A DNA stretch of 64,000 nucleotides. Source: Bacillota bacterium (GTDB lineage Bacteria > Bacillota > Bacilli > Paenibacillales > Paenibacillaceae). A model generated the notes under the pieces. The model was not told where the DNA came from, did not search any database, and saw only the letters and a list, made by a program, of their open reading frames with translations. A program made the translations under genes and the position numbers. Of the stretch, positions 26,508-35,140 are shown piece after piece (position 1 is the stretch's first letter; the number at the start of each line of letters is the position of its first letter). The DNA lies in assembly GCA_023391635.1 (NCBI GenBank), contig JAEWAQ010000029.1, positions 62,001 to 126,000 of the forward strand, given 5' to 3'.

Positions 26508-27316
26508 GAGCGTATGTATCAGCGGGCAAGCTGAAATTTCTGAACGGTCTGCAATACCGGTCCGCCGCTGCCGCCGGCATCGCGACGCAATTTTTCTGGG
26601 GCTTTATCTATATCATGATCTTCACGGCCTTCTACAGCCAGCCGAGCGCCGTCCTGAATCCGCCTGCGCTCTCGCTGCCGGACCTCGTTGCGTATATTTG
26701 GCTGCAGCAAGCATTTCTCGCCTTCATCGTGCTCTGGTTCCGCGATCAGGAGATTTTCCAGCTCATCACCGGCGGCAATATTGCCTACGAACTGTGCCGA
26801 CCGTGCGGCCTCTACGAGCTGTGGTACGCCAAACTGCTGGCTTCGCGGCTGGCCAGCGCGATCTTGCGCTGTGTGCCGATTCTCGCCGTCGCGTTCTTCC
26901 TGCCGGAGCCGTACCGCATGAACCCGCCGGCATCCGCCGCATCGCTGGCGTTGTTCGCCGCATCGCTCGCACTTGGTTTGCTCGTGCTCGTCGCCGTCTC
27001 CATGTTCATCTATATTTCCGTCTTTTGGACGATGTCGCCGGTCGGCTCGACGCTTCTGATCGGCGTTGTCGGCGAATTTCTGGCCGGCCTGATCATTCCC
27101 GTGCCGCTCATGCCGGAATGGCTGCAGCGGATCGCCTATGCGCTGCCGTTCCGGTGGACGGCGGATTTTCCATTTCGCGTCTATTCCGGGCAAATCCCGC
27201 TGCAGGAAGCATCCGCCGGGATCGCGATCCAGTTGATCTGGCTGGTCGTTCTCATCACCGCAGGCAAGCTGTTAATCAAGCGGGCGCTGCGACAAGTCGT
27301 CGTGCAGGGAGGGTGA
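26504..27316 (+). CDS. ABC-2 family permease, first subunit
   Basis: Membrane protein of 270 aa with six predicted helices, of the ABC-2 family type PF06182. The N-terminus (LKFLNGLQYRSAAAAGIATQ) is the usual amphipathic lead. LITGGNIAYELCRPCGLY is the conserved cytoplasmic loop, matched in the next gene by LVAGGDFDRVLVRPRGTI. It overlaps the ATPase gene and precedes the second permease by 10 nt, so ATPase plus two different permeases form one exporter. Confidence 0.9.
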   Translation: MRAYVSAGKLKFLNGLQYRSAAAAGIATQFFWGFIYIMIFTAFYSQPSAVLNPPALSLPDLVAYIWLQQAFLAFIVLWFRDQEIFQLITGGNIAYELCRPCGLYELWYAKLLASRLASAILRCVPILAVAFFLPEPYRMNPPASAASLALFAASLALGLLVLVAVSMFIYISVFWTMSPVGSTLLIGVVGEFLAGLIIPVPLMPEWLQRIAYALPFRWTADFPFRVYSGQIPLQEASAGIAIQLIWLVVLITAGKLLIKRALRQVVVQGG

Positions 27317-27326
27317 GCGGACCGCG

Positions 27327-28109
27327 ATGAGACTCTATTTCAAATATTTGGCGATTCTGTTCAAGTCGCAGATGCAATATCGGACCTCGTTCTGGCTGCT
27401 GGCGTTCGGTCAATTTTTCATCCCGTTCTTCGTCTTCGCCGGCATGTACTTCCTGTTTCAGCGCTTCGGCCAAATTCAAGGCTGGTCGTTCGCGGAAGTG
27501 GCGTTATGCTACGGCGTCATTCATATGGCGTTCTCGCTCGCCGAGTGCCTCGCCCGCGGCTTCGACGCTTTCTCCACGCTTGTTGCCGGCGGCGATTTCG
27601 ACCGTGTGCTCGTGAGGCCGCGGGGGACGATCGTGCAGGTGCTCGGCTCCCGGTTCGAATTCACTCGGGTGGGCCGACTGCTTCAGAGCGTACTCGTATT
27701 GGGTTGGGCCATCGCGAATGTGCAGGTGGAATGGGACGCGTTCAAAGCGGTGACGGTGCTGTTCATGATCGGGAGCGGGGTGTTCATTTTCACGGGAATC
27801 TTCATGCTGGCCGCCACGCTGTGCTTCTGGACGATCCAGGGGTTGGAGGTGGCGAACATCTTCACGGACGGCGGCAGGGAGATGGCGCAGTACCCGCTTA
27901 CGATTTACGAAAAATGGGTGCGGGTTTTCTTCACTTTCGTCATCCCGTTCGGCTGCGTCAACTACTTGCCTCTCATGTACGTGCTTGGCCGGGCGGAGGG
28001 GAGCGCCGTTCTGTATATGCTGACTCCCCTCGCGGGCGCGGCTTTCTTGCTGCCTTGCCTGTGGGTATGGCGGACGGGCGTCCGCCATTATCGATCGACA
28101 GGCTCGTGA
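27327..28109 (+). CDS. ABC-2 family permease, second subunit
   Basis: Membrane protein of 260 aa with six predicted helices, paralogous to the preceding permease. It shares the start LKYLAILFKSQMQYRTSFW-like lead and the coupling loop LVAGGDFDRVLVRPRG. The heterodimer with the 26504-27316 product is expected to be driven by the ATPase at 25713. ATG 27327 follows GGAGGG by about 13 nt. It converges on the SpoIIP-like gene with only 6 bp between. Confidence 0.9.
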   Translation: MRLYFKYLAILFKSQMQYRTSFWLLAFGQFFIPFFVFAGMYFLFQRFGQIQGWSFAEVALCYGVIHMAFSLAECLARGFDAFSTLVAGGDFDRVLVRPRGTIVQVLGSRFEFTRVGRLLQSVLVLGWAIANVQVEWDAFKAVTVLFMIGSGVFIFTGIFMLAATLCFWTIQGLEVANIFTDGGREMAQYPLTIYEKWVRVFFTFVIPFGCVNYLPLMYVLGRAEGSAVLYMLTPLAGAAFLLPCLWVWRTGVRHYRSTGS

Positions 28110-28115
28110 CGCCAA

Positions 28116-29636
28116 TCAGAATCCGCTCGAACGCAGCGTGTTGATTGCATCCGCGAGAATGTCGATCGTGCGGTACGATTCCGTGAGCGTGCTGTAGACG
28201 CCGCCGACTTCGATCAAGGCGCTGCTCGGGGACAAGTTCTGGTTGTACCAGCCGTTGCCGACGCTGTAATCCTTGTAGTAGATGCCGCGGGACAGGCCCG
28301 GGTACTTCGCTTCGATCAGGCTTTGCAGCTTCTTTGCGAAGGCGTCGTTCATTTTCCAATCCGGATTTTCCAAACCGATCACGAAGTATAGCCTTGCGTA
28401 ATCCGTGCCGCGGATGTTGACTGTCGTGGCCGCGCGGGAGCTGGCATCCCGGTGGAGATCGAACACGTACCGGATTTGCGGATGCTGGGCCATCTCCCGC
28501 CGCACGGTCTTTTCCGAATAAACGTACGATTGCCCATACTTGAAGCTGCTGCCGTAGATGGCAGGATAGTCGTCCGTAGCGTGGAACACTTCGGCGCCGC
28601 CGGCTTTCAGCCGCTGCGCCAACCGATCGCCGATATAACCGATATTCCGCACGGTATCGAATGCTGAGTCCGGATTCGTGACACCGGGCAGCAGAGAGAG
28701 CAGCGATTCCCGGTTATGGGAGTGGTAAATGAGCACGGCATTGCCTGCGACAGGCTGTTCGACTAACGCCGTCAGATGAACGATCAGGCGATTGCGGTCT
28801 CCGGTGTTCGCCACTTGATACTCGGCTGGCTGGTTCAAGTCGGCGACGATGCGGGCCGTCTTCGACCTTGCATCGTATGTATATTGAACTTGCGATACCA
28901 GCGCATCGGCGTGTGACAGGCCGGGCAGCGTCATCGTCTCGCCGTCCATGGGAGCCCGCAGTGACGGGTCCCACTGCACGCCTGGCAATTCGACCGTCAA
29001 TCGGCTCGGATTCGTGAGCATGGATATGTTCGGCGTAACGCTGGCACTCGTCTTCACCATGATCTGGTTATTGAGGAATAGAATTTGCTGCCAAACAGGA
29101 TCGACAGCCTCCGGCACGTCGGCGACGTCAGGATCCGCGGCAGGATCGCTGCCGGATACCGCGCTGTCTGTCGTCGACCATAGATTGACCGAGCGCGTCG
29201 GCTTGTCCCAGCGAACAAGAACGCCCAGGTTTTCGGCAATGAAGCGGATGGGAAGCATCGTATGGCCTCGCTCGATGACAGGAGCGAGGTCCAGCGCGAC
29301 CGACTGGCCGTTCACGCTGGCCGCCTGCTTGCCGATCGTCAGAGTCAATACGTCCGACTCTTTCCTGATCGTAACGGAGCGATCGGAAGGCTGCCATGCG
29401 ACGTGAGCTCCCAATGCTTCGGAGATGACCCGAGCGGGAACGAGCGTCGTATCTTGCTTGATCCGGGGAGGGACGGCAGGATTCAACTTTATTCCGTCGA
29501 AATACAGCTGCAACGGCGGTTCGGAAGCGGTGACTGCGGCGGCTGAGGCCTGGGGCGTTGCGGCGGCCGGCAGCAGAATGGCGAAGGCGAGGAGGATGAC
29601 GAACAACGATAGCAAATATGAATTCTTCTTTCTCAT
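28116..29636 (-). CDS. SpoIIP-type peptidoglycan hydrolase with CuAO-like and AMIN-like domains
   Basis: Exported protein of 506 aa. A signal peptide (1-30) is followed by a copper-amine-oxidase-like domain at about 40-145 (two halves, TTLVPARVISEALGAHV and TMLPIRFIAENLGV). An AMIN-like beta region covers about 175-285, and a C-terminal SpoIIP domain (about 295-505) has LIYHSHNRESLL, YVFDLHRDAS and the final SSALIEVGGVYSTLTES. The His, Asp and Glu metal-ligand pattern of SpoIIP amidase/endopeptidase is present. Canonical SpoIIP drives septal thinning during engulfment; the extra domains make this an atypical paralogue, and its role is inferred. ATG 29636 follows GAGGTGCAGC. Confidence 0.85.
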   Translation of the reverse strand: MRKKNSYLLSLFVILLAFAILLPAAATPQASAAAVTASEPPLQLYFDGIKLNPAVPPRIKQDTTLVPARVISEALGAHVAWQPSDRSVTIRKESDVLTLTIGKQAASVNGQSVALDLAPVIERGHTMLPIRFIAENLGVLVRWDKPTRSVNLWSTTDSAVSGSDPAADPDVADVPEAVDPVWQQILFLNNQIMVKTSASVTPNISMLTNPSRLTVELPGVQWDPSLRAPMDGETMTLPGLSHADALVSQVQYTYDARSKTARIVADLNQPAEYQVANTGDRNRLIVHLTALVEQPVAGNAVLIYHSHNRESLLSLLPGVTNPDSAFDTVRNIGYIGDRLAQRLKAGGAEVFHATDDYPAIYGSSFKYGQSYVYSEKTVRREMAQHPQIRYVFDLHRDASSRAATTVNIRGTDYARLYFVIGLENPDWKMNDAFAKKLQSLIEAKYPGLSRGIYYKDYSVGNGWYNQNLSPSSALIEVGGVYSTLTESYRTIDILADAINTLRSSGF

Positions 29637-29808
29637 GCTGCACCTCAAGTCTAGTTGTTAGTAACTTGGACCGCTATGCAGAAAGAAAGTTTCCTAGATG
29701 AGAAAAAACTCATCTGAGTTTCGCCGTCATGCATAACCGCCGTCCCGAACGCACACCATGTAAGGGGAAATTTGCAAATCACCCCAACATGAAGGAGCGT
29801 TTTGAAGG

Positions 29809-30423
29809 ATGACAGCCGTTCAACTTACGATCGTGTATTACAGCGCTACGGGCACCAATTACCAACTCGCCCAGTGGGCAGGCGAAGGCGGCAAAGAGGC
29901 GGGAGCGAACGTGAAAATCGTTAAAGTGCCGGAGCTTGCTCCGCAACCCGCAATCGATGCCAATCCGGCATGGAAGGCGCATGTCGAAGCGACGAAAGAC
30001 GTTCCGACCGCAACGCCGGACGATATCGTGCAGGCGGACGCGATCATCTTCAGCGCGCCGACCCGGTTCGGCAATATCGCTTCGCAGATGAAGCAATTTC
30101 TCGACACGACCGGCGGCATTTGGTTTCAAGGGAAGACGGCGAACAAAGCTGTCAGCGCCATGACATCCGCCCAGAACGCGCACGGCGGCCAGGAAGCGAC
30201 GATTCTGGCGTTGTATACGTCGATGTATCACTGGGGAGCGATCGTCGTTGCGCCGGGTTATACGGACAATGCGATCTTCGCGGCTGGCGGCAACCCGTAC
30301 GGAACGAGCGTGTCTGTCGATCAAGACGGCCGTATGACGCCCGATGTCAAGGAGGCGGTGGTCCATCAAGCCAAACGGGTCGTGACGGTGGCCGGCTGGC
30401 TGAAGCAAGGCATGCAAGCGTAA
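29809..30423 (+). CDS. wrbA: WrbA-family NAD(P)H:quinone oxidoreductase
   Basis: Flavodoxin-fold quinone reductase of 204 aa, which matches the family. The FMN phosphate loop YYSATGTNYQLA replaces the usual Ser/Thr-rich P-loop, and GPTRFGN appears as APTRFGNIASQMKQFLD near residue 84. ASQNAHGGQE-type sequence (TSAQNAHGGQE) near 122 and VAPGYTD near 147 are WrbA marks. It probably lowers quinone-driven redox stress by two-electron reduction. AAGGAG lies 11 nt before ATG 29809. It is transcribed alone, away from the SpoIIP-like gene. Confidence 0.92.
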   Translation: MTAVQLTIVYYSATGTNYQLAQWAGEGGKEAGANVKIVKVPELAPQPAIDANPAWKAHVEATKDVPTATPDDIVQADAIIFSAPTRFGNIASQMKQFLDTTGGIWFQGKTANKAVSAMTSAQNAHGGQEATILALYTSMYHWGAIVVAPGYTDNAIFAAGGNPYGTSVSVDQDGRMTPDVKEAVVHQAKRVVTVAGWLKQGMQA

Positions 30424-30497
30424 AGACGCCTAGAAATCGTAAGCGAGAGGCGCATTGACAGGCGCGAAGCGGCGTGTAAGCGGTGGAAATGACGAAT

Positions 30498-30544
30498 TAG
30501 CGCCGAATTTGGAATTATCAAAAAATTCAGTTCGGCGCTATAAT
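30498..30544 (+). promoter_or_regulatory. Candidate operator/promoter with perfect inverted repeat and TATAAT
   Basis: TAGCGCCGAA at 30498 and TTCGGCGCTA at 30531 form a perfect 10-bp inverted repeat with a 23-nt centre. The right arm runs into a consensus TATAAT at 30539-30544; TTATCA at 30515 with an 18-bp spacer is a possible -35. No open frame starts downstream on this strand with a ribosome site. Confidence 0.45.
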
Positions 30545-30550
30545 AAAGAC

Positions 30551-30813
30551 ATCTCAAGCGGGTCCTCTACAGCGGTTGCCGGATGAGAGGGCAGAGGAGC
30601 TGCCGCCCCGCAAGGACGCGGAACAGCCTGCCAACCTTAAGCGGATGCCGGAAGGGATTGCAAGCCAATCTCACTCATGATGGACCGTAATGGCGAGTAC
30701 CGCTTGGTGAAGAAGGGGGATAGGCCGATCGGAAGGTTGTCGCGAGGTTTACAAAAGAATAAGGAAGCACCAACATGAAATCCCGTTATCGCGCATGGAC
30801 GATAACGGGATTT
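30551..30813 (+). ncRNA. Candidate structured RNA of unknown class
   Basis: A roughly 260-nt interval in a 404-bp gene-free gap, bounded by the TATAAT promoter candidate and a strong 14-bp hairpin (30778-30813). Local hairpins are visible: GGCAG/CTGCC around 30590-30605, CCGC/GCGG around 30608-30621, and an outer TCCTCT/AGAGGA pairing from about 30562. It matches no RNA class I can recognise; SRP, RNase P, tmRNA, 6S and the common riboswitch cores were looked for by eye. It may equally be unstructured spacer. Confidence 0.25.
30778..30813. terminator. Strong 14-bp hairpin, possible bidirectional terminator
   Basis: AAATCCCGTTATCG pairs perfectly with CGATAACGGGATTT around an 8-nt loop. It lies 15 bp beyond the stop of the TrpD-like gene (minus strand) and at the end of the candidate plus-strand RNA. 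T-runs on both sides are only three to five nt long with interruptions. Confidence 0.6.
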
Positions 30814-30827
30814 CTTGGCGGAGCAAG

Positions 30828-31901
30828 CTATTCGCTGGCTGCTGCAGCTAGCCACGCCGCCTTCCACTTCGCGTACACTTGCCAGGCATCGCCCGATGCG
30901 ATCGAACGTCGGCCGATCTCGATTCCTTCCCGGATCGATTCCGCTCGTCCGGCCAGATGCAAACGCAGCGCCCCGTTCAAAAGCAGCTGATTCGCGAATG
31001 TGGCAAGATCGTCCGATGAGCCCGTTCCAGCGCCGGATCCCGAACCTGCGCCCAGCAGGATCGATTCCGTGACGCGCAGCTGCTCGGCAGGCGTCCACCG
31101 GATGGCGGGCGCCTTCGCCGCGACCATGCCATATTGCCGCGGATCGACCAGGATCAACCGCGCTTCGCCGTCCTGCACGAAGAGCACGCGGGTAGGTCGA
31201 TCGACGTGCAGGTCTTCGGAGCCTTCAATTCCTTGAATGATAGCAGCTTGCCGATAGGCTAGACGCGTCAGCAGGGCCGACAGTCGCTCGAATACCGTAT
31301 TGTGATACACGCCGAGCGCTACGAAGGGAGCGTGCGCGTAATCGATCAATTTCTCGGCGGTGTTGAACGCGGTTCGCATCCCGAGTTGCTCCCGGATCGG
31401 CCGCAATCGCGCGAGCGGCAGGCACCAGGCGTCGGCGTACGCATAGAGAACGCCAGTATCGCGCGCGATGCGAACGGCGCTTTCGATCGGAACGCGATGC
31501 GGCTGAATGCCTGCGGCGAGCAGCACATCATGCAAGACGATCCCCTGCTTGGGCGGGAGGGTCTCCGCTCCGTGCAGCGTTGCGGGCATGTCGGCGCCGG
31601 CCAGCAGAAAAGCGACCGCGAACGTGGCCATATAGGCATCGCGTCTTCCATCGTATGGACCCGCGCAGTCAATGCTGGGCGGCAACTGCATGCGTGCGGC
31701 ATGTCCGCGGAGAACATCGACGAATGCCGCCAGCTCGTCTACGCTTTCCATTTTGATCCGCTCAGCCATCAAAAAAGCGCCGATTTGCGCCGGTTCCGCC
31801 TGTCCCGTCACGATTCGCGATGCTGCATCGACCGCTTCCTCATAAGACAGATCGCGCGCCCCTCGCTTGCCGCGCCCCACTTCCTTCAACAACTCGATCA
31901 T
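30828..31901 (-). CDS. TrpD-like protein (anthranilate phosphoribosyltransferase family, YbiB/TrpD2-like)
   Basis: Protein of 357 aa with the two-domain nucleoside-phosphorylase/TrpD fold. The helical N-terminal domain runs LSYEEAVDAASRIVTGQAEPAQIGAFL, as in TrpD. However the PRPP-binding GTGGD motif of true TrpD is replaced by CAGPYDGR at about residue 78, while GAETLPPKQG and GVYHNTVF occupy later sites. This fits the YbiB/TrpD2 group, which binds nucleic acid or has unknown activity, better than tryptophan synthesis. No trp genes are adjacent. ATG 31901 has AGGGAT 9 nt upstream. Confidence 0.8.
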   Translation of the reverse strand: MIELLKEVGRGKRGARDLSYEEAVDAASRIVTGQAEPAQIGAFLMAERIKMESVDELAAFVDVLRGHAARMQLPPSIDCAGPYDGRRDAYMATFAVAFLLAGADMPATLHGAETLPPKQGIVLHDVLLAAGIQPHRVPIESAVRIARDTGVLYAYADAWCLPLARLRPIREQLGMRTAFNTAEKLIDYAHAPFVALGVYHNTVFERLSALLTRLAYRQAAIIQGIEGSEDLHVDRPTRVLFVQDGEARLILVDPRQYGMVAAKAPAIRWTPAEQLRVTESILLGAGSGSGAGTGSSDDLATFANQLLLNGALRLHLAGRAESIREGIEIGRRSIASGDAWQVYAKWKAAWLAAAASE

Positions 31902-32025
31902 GCAAGTCACATCCCTGTATACATTCGAAGATAGATGTTATATTACATAACACATAACTGTGATTATGTCGATTAATTTTGTATTTGCTAAGCTGATTAA
32001 TCATAGGGAAGGGAGAAAATCTGCC

Positions 32026-32130
32026 ATGGATGTGAAACAAAAGCGAGTAGTCAGTTTCAAATCCGACATGGCGGATAATACACGTACTGATCGGCATGCT
32101 TGTCCCTTGGCTGCGAGGCATCTCTTCTAG
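32026..32130 (+). CDS. Possible 34-aa small ORF
   Basis: ATG 32026 opens 34 codons ending TAG 32130, with GGGAGA about 9 nt upstream. The product starts MDVKQKRVVSF and is basic and polar, with one Cys. It lies in the 268-bp gap before the patatin gene, in the same orientation, ending 39 nt before it. I recognise no family; coding status rests only on the ribosome site. Confidence 0.3.
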   Translation: MDVKQKRVVSFKSDMADNTRTDRHACPLAARHLF

Positions 32131-32169
32131 TAAGATGAATGGATAGAAGAGACCATCGAGGTGAAGAGC

Positions 32170-33030
32170 ATGCAAACGGCAGAAAAGGCAGTGGGACTGG
32201 TGCTGGAAGGCGGGGGCATGCGGGGATTGTATACGGCCGGGGTGCTCGAATACTTTGCCGAGAAACAGCTGTATTTCCCTTATCAAATCGGCGTGTCGGC
32301 AGGTGCTTGCATGGCCGTCAGCTATTTGTCCAGACAGCGGGGGAGGAATCGCGCGGTCAATATTACCTTCGCCGGCGACGAGCGCTATTTGTCCTGGAAA
32401 AAGTTTTTCCGGCATCGGCGCGAGCTGTTCGGCATGGATTTCATCTTCGATGAAATTCCGAATACGCTCGTTCCGTTCGATTATGAAGCGTTCGATCAGG
32501 CGACGGAAGATTTCGTCGTCGGGACGACGGACGTGGCGACCGGGCAGCCGGTCTATTATAAGAAGGGGGATCCGGACTTCAACGTGCTGACCTTGCTGCG
32601 CGCGTCCAGCTCCTTGCCATTCTTTGCTCCGCTCGTCGAGTACGAAGGCAGGAAGCTGATGGACGGCGGCATCGCCGATCCGATCCCGATCCGGCAAGCG
32701 GAGGCGGACGGCTGCTCGCGCACCGTGCTGATCCTCACGCGCAATGAAGGCTACGTGAAAAGCCGTTCCCGCATGAAGTGGCTGCTGATGCGCAAATTCG
32801 GCGAGTATCCGAAATTTGTGGAAACGATGCTGAACCGCCATCGCATCTATAACGAGACGGTCGCATACATCGAACAGCAAGCGCAGAACGGGGCGGCGTT
32901 CATCGTTCGGCCCCGCCGTCCGATCACGGTCAGCCGGGTGGAACAACGCCGCCCTCAGCTCGAGGAGCTGTACCGGCAAGGTTATGAAGATGCCGAGGCC
33001 ATTTACCCGGATTTGATTAAGTGGTTTTAA
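32170..33030 (+). CDS. Patatin-like phospholipase (YjjU-type)
   Basis: Predicted serine acyl hydrolase of 286 aa. The oxyanion Gly motif is LEGGGMRGLYTAGVL near residue 12, the nucleophile elbow GVSAG (Ser near 43), and the catalytic Asp in MDGGIADP near 162, a complete Ser-Asp dyad. The C-terminal 100 residues with RRPITVSRVE fit the YjjU/DUF6363 subgroup. The physiological lipid is unknown. ATG 32170 follows GAGGTG by 6 nt. A hairpin with T-run follows at 33042-33068. Confidence 0.92.
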   Translation: MQTAEKAVGLVLEGGGMRGLYTAGVLEYFAEKQLYFPYQIGVSAGACMAVSYLSRQRGRNRAVNITFAGDERYLSWKKFFRHRRELFGMDFIFDEIPNTLVPFDYEAFDQATEDFVVGTTDVATGQPVYYKKGDPDFNVLTLLRASSSLPFFAPLVEYEGRKLMDGGIADPIPIRQAEADGCSRTVLILTRNEGYVKSRSRMKWLLMRKFGEYPKFVETMLNRHRIYNETVAYIEQQAQNGAAFIVRPRRPITVSRVEQRRPQLEELYRQGYEDAEAIYPDLIKWF

Positions 33031-33041
33031 TCTTTGCTACA

Positions 33042-33068
33042 GATCGTCGCCACACGGGACGGTCTTTT
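33042..33068 (+). terminator. Intrinsic terminator after the patatin gene
   Basis: GATCGTC at 33042 and GACGGTC at 33058 pair (one G-T) around a 9-nt loop, followed by TTTTGTTTT. Confidence 0.7.
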
Positions 33069-33184
33069 GTTTTGCGACAAATTCTCTTGCTGATCTCACA
33101 GACCGTTTGACAAGCTTCTCGGCGGCGAGGTCGTACAATCAATGTAGCCTGTACGGCCCAGCATGTACGAAGGAGTGATCAAGC

Positions 33185-34381
33185 TTGCGCAACATTCGAA
33201 AAATGATGATGAACGTCCTGATGCTCGGTATGGCGCTGCTGTTGTCCGTGTTCCCGTACATTGAAGCCTCCGCAAGCCGTTATGACCCCGACTTGGCCGA
33301 ACGTTCCCGGGCGTCCGCCGTCCCGATGCCGGCCCCATCGCCGATCGCGAGCAATCTCATCGATATCGATAACGATTCGCAGCCGCATCCCGTATTTCAT
33401 CCGGTCAAACAGCCGCGTGCAATCACCGTACCTGCGCCTGTGCGCGCATTTCCCGCATGGCCGGCCCCTCTGCCTGCAACCGCGCCAGCCCCGACTCCGC
33501 TACCTCTGCCTATAGACTCTGGCAGCGCCCCTTCTGCCGGTCCATCCCCAGCGATCCTGAAGAGCGCCCTAACGGCGCCTTATGAGCGATATGTCACAAT
33601 GGCTTATTATTTGAACGTCAGAGAGAAAGCGAGCAGCGAATCGCAAATATTGCGCGTCGTGAAGAAAGGGGATGTTCTGAAAGTTACCGGCGAGACGAAC
33701 AACGGCTGGCTAGCGCTGCATGACGGCGGATTCGTGCATGGCGCTTATGCGGAGAACGTCGAGGAAGCGCCCGCTCCCAACGGCAAGAAGACGCTGGCGC
33801 CGCTCTCCGCAGCAGTTGTCGCTGTCGCTGCGAAAGACGCCGCGGCCGTTGACGGAGTCGCAGCACCTGCCGCCGCAGCAGCAGCCGAATCCGGAGACAT
33901 CGCCACCGCCGCAGCCAGCGAGCCGAAGCCGAGCAAGCCGACTTCGACCGTCCAGTCCGATTCCGGGCTCACCGAAACGCATATTGAAGAAATTTTGCAA
34001 GGCACGGCGCTGGAAGACCCGTCGCTCGCATCCGCCATTTTGGAAATCGAGGACGAATACGGCATCAACGCTTATTTCACGATCGCGGTCATGAAGCTTG
34101 AGAGCGGCATCGGCAAGAGCAAGCTGGCGAAGACGAAGAACAATTTGTTTGGCTTGAATGCTACAGGGGGTAGCAATTCCGAGGCTTTCGCATTCGATAC
34201 GAAGGCGGACAGCGTGCGTAAATTCGGACAGCTCATCGCGGACTATTATGTGGACAAAGGCTATACGACGATCGAGAAGGTCGCGAAGAAGTACTGTCCG
34301 GCGAACAGCAAGTGGTCCGGACTGGTCAAGAAGATCATGTACAGCGATCACGGCAAGCTGACGGATTCACGCCTGCTCTAG
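33185..34381 (+). CDS. Secreted SH3-domain glucosaminidase (LytD-like)
   Basis: Cell-wall hydrolase of 398 aa. A signal peptide (1-28) is followed by about 100 Pro/Ala-rich residues. An SH3b domain covers about 135-195 (AYYLNVREKASSESQILRVV, WLALHDGGFVHG), then an Ala/Pro/Ser linker, and a C-terminal glucosaminidase domain covers about 265-398. The catalytic Glu is in VMKLESGIGKSKLA, followed by KTKNNLFGLNA, as in LytD/FlgJ-type enzymes that cut the peptidoglycan glycan strand. The TTG start at 33185 follows AAGGAGTGATCAAGC. Its 3' end overlaps the convergent TraX-like gene by 15 bp. Confidence 0.88.
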   Translation: MRNIRKMMMNVLMLGMALLLSVFPYIEASASRYDPDLAERSRASAVPMPAPSPIASNLIDIDNDSQPHPVFHPVKQPRAITVPAPVRAFPAWPAPLPATAPAPTPLPLPIDSGSAPSAGPSPAILKSALTAPYERYVTMAYYLNVREKASSESQILRVVKKGDVLKVTGETNNGWLALHDGGFVHGAYAENVEEAPAPNGKKTLAPLSAAVVAVAAKDAAAVDGVAAPAAAAAAESGDIATAAASEPKPSKPTSTVQSDSGLTETHIEEILQGTALEDPSLASAILEIEDEYGINAYFTIAVMKLESGIGKSKLAKTKNNLFGLNATGGSNSEAFAFDTKADSVRKFGQLIADYYVDKGYTTIEKVAKKYCPANSKWSGLVKKIMYSDHGKLTDSRLL

Positions 34382-34996
34382 CCAGACCGAGGCCAGGTAT
34401 AACAGCGCCAGATGAGCGGGATAGAAGCTGCGGTAGACCCATCGGGATCGCGCAGGCATCCTCTCCGGAACCTGCAGCACGACCAACAGGCTTCCGAGCA
34501 GGCTGAACAGTTGGATCCCGTAGCCGGGGCCGCTTAGCGCCCAGAACGCGGCGTCGACGAGCAGGTGGCCGAGCAGCAGCTTCCACTTGTCCAAGTAGCG
34601 ATAGACGAACACAAGCAGCAAGCCGTAGATTCCATAATCCATCGGCACCGCCGCAAACACGCACAGGATCGCCGCGAGCGCCAGCAGCTTCTTCCATTCC
34701 GGCTGCACCCGTTCCGTCGCGTACAAGGCGGTCAGGCTGAAGAATAGCGTGAAAATAACGTTCAATTCCCATCGGCCGGCTGCGAGCGTGAACGGGACTT
34801 GGGAGAGGCAGGCGAGCACGAGCAGTCTGCGCATATAACGGCCGAGATGGCGCGTATGGCGATAGCCTTGGACGAGAAACCAGCAGTAGAGGGGGAAGGC
34901 GATTCGCCCGATTATCCGAAATGCAGAGTCTTCGGGGAAGAACATGAAACCGATATGGTCGATCAGCATTGTCGTCATGGCGATAACAGGCAGCAT
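34367..34996 (-). CDS. TraX-like membrane protein
   Basis: Protein of 209 aa with about seven helices, matching the TraX family (PF05857): MTTMLIDHIGFMFFP at the start and IGRIAFPLYCWFLVQGYRHT near residue 38, then RRLLVLACLSQVPF. In F plasmids TraX N-acetylates pilin; chromosomal Firmicute members probably act as acyltransferases of unknown substrate. ATG 34996 has GGAGGTG 10 nt upstream; a longer frame to 35068 lacks one. It diverges from the CE7 esterase gene. Confidence 0.85.
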   Translation of the reverse strand: MLPVIAMTTMLIDHIGFMFFPEDSAFRIIGRIAFPLYCWFLVQGYRHTRHLGRYMRRLLVLACLSQVPFTLAAGRWELNVIFTLFFSLTALYATERVQPEWKKLLALAAILCVFAAVPMDYGIYGLLLVFVYRYLDKWKLLLGHLLVDAAFWALSGPGYGIQLFSLLGSLLVVLQVPERMPARSRWVYRSFYPAHLALLYLASVWLEQA

Positions 34997-35140
34997 GTCC
35001 GATTGGCACCTCCGGCTGAGGTCAGCATAATTTCCATTGTTGCACAAATCGAACGACGATGGAACCATTGACGCGCGCGAGGGTCAGGAGGGATAATGCT
35101 CTTGATTGGATTATTCGCATACACGAGAGGAATGGTCAGA

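Noticed and set aside
30551..30813. Cobalamin riboswitch, suggested by a GCTGCC...CCCGCAA stretch
   Set aside because: The conserved AGCCAGGAGACCTGCC box and the upstream GAGGGAA pattern are absent, and no vitamin B12-related gene follows.
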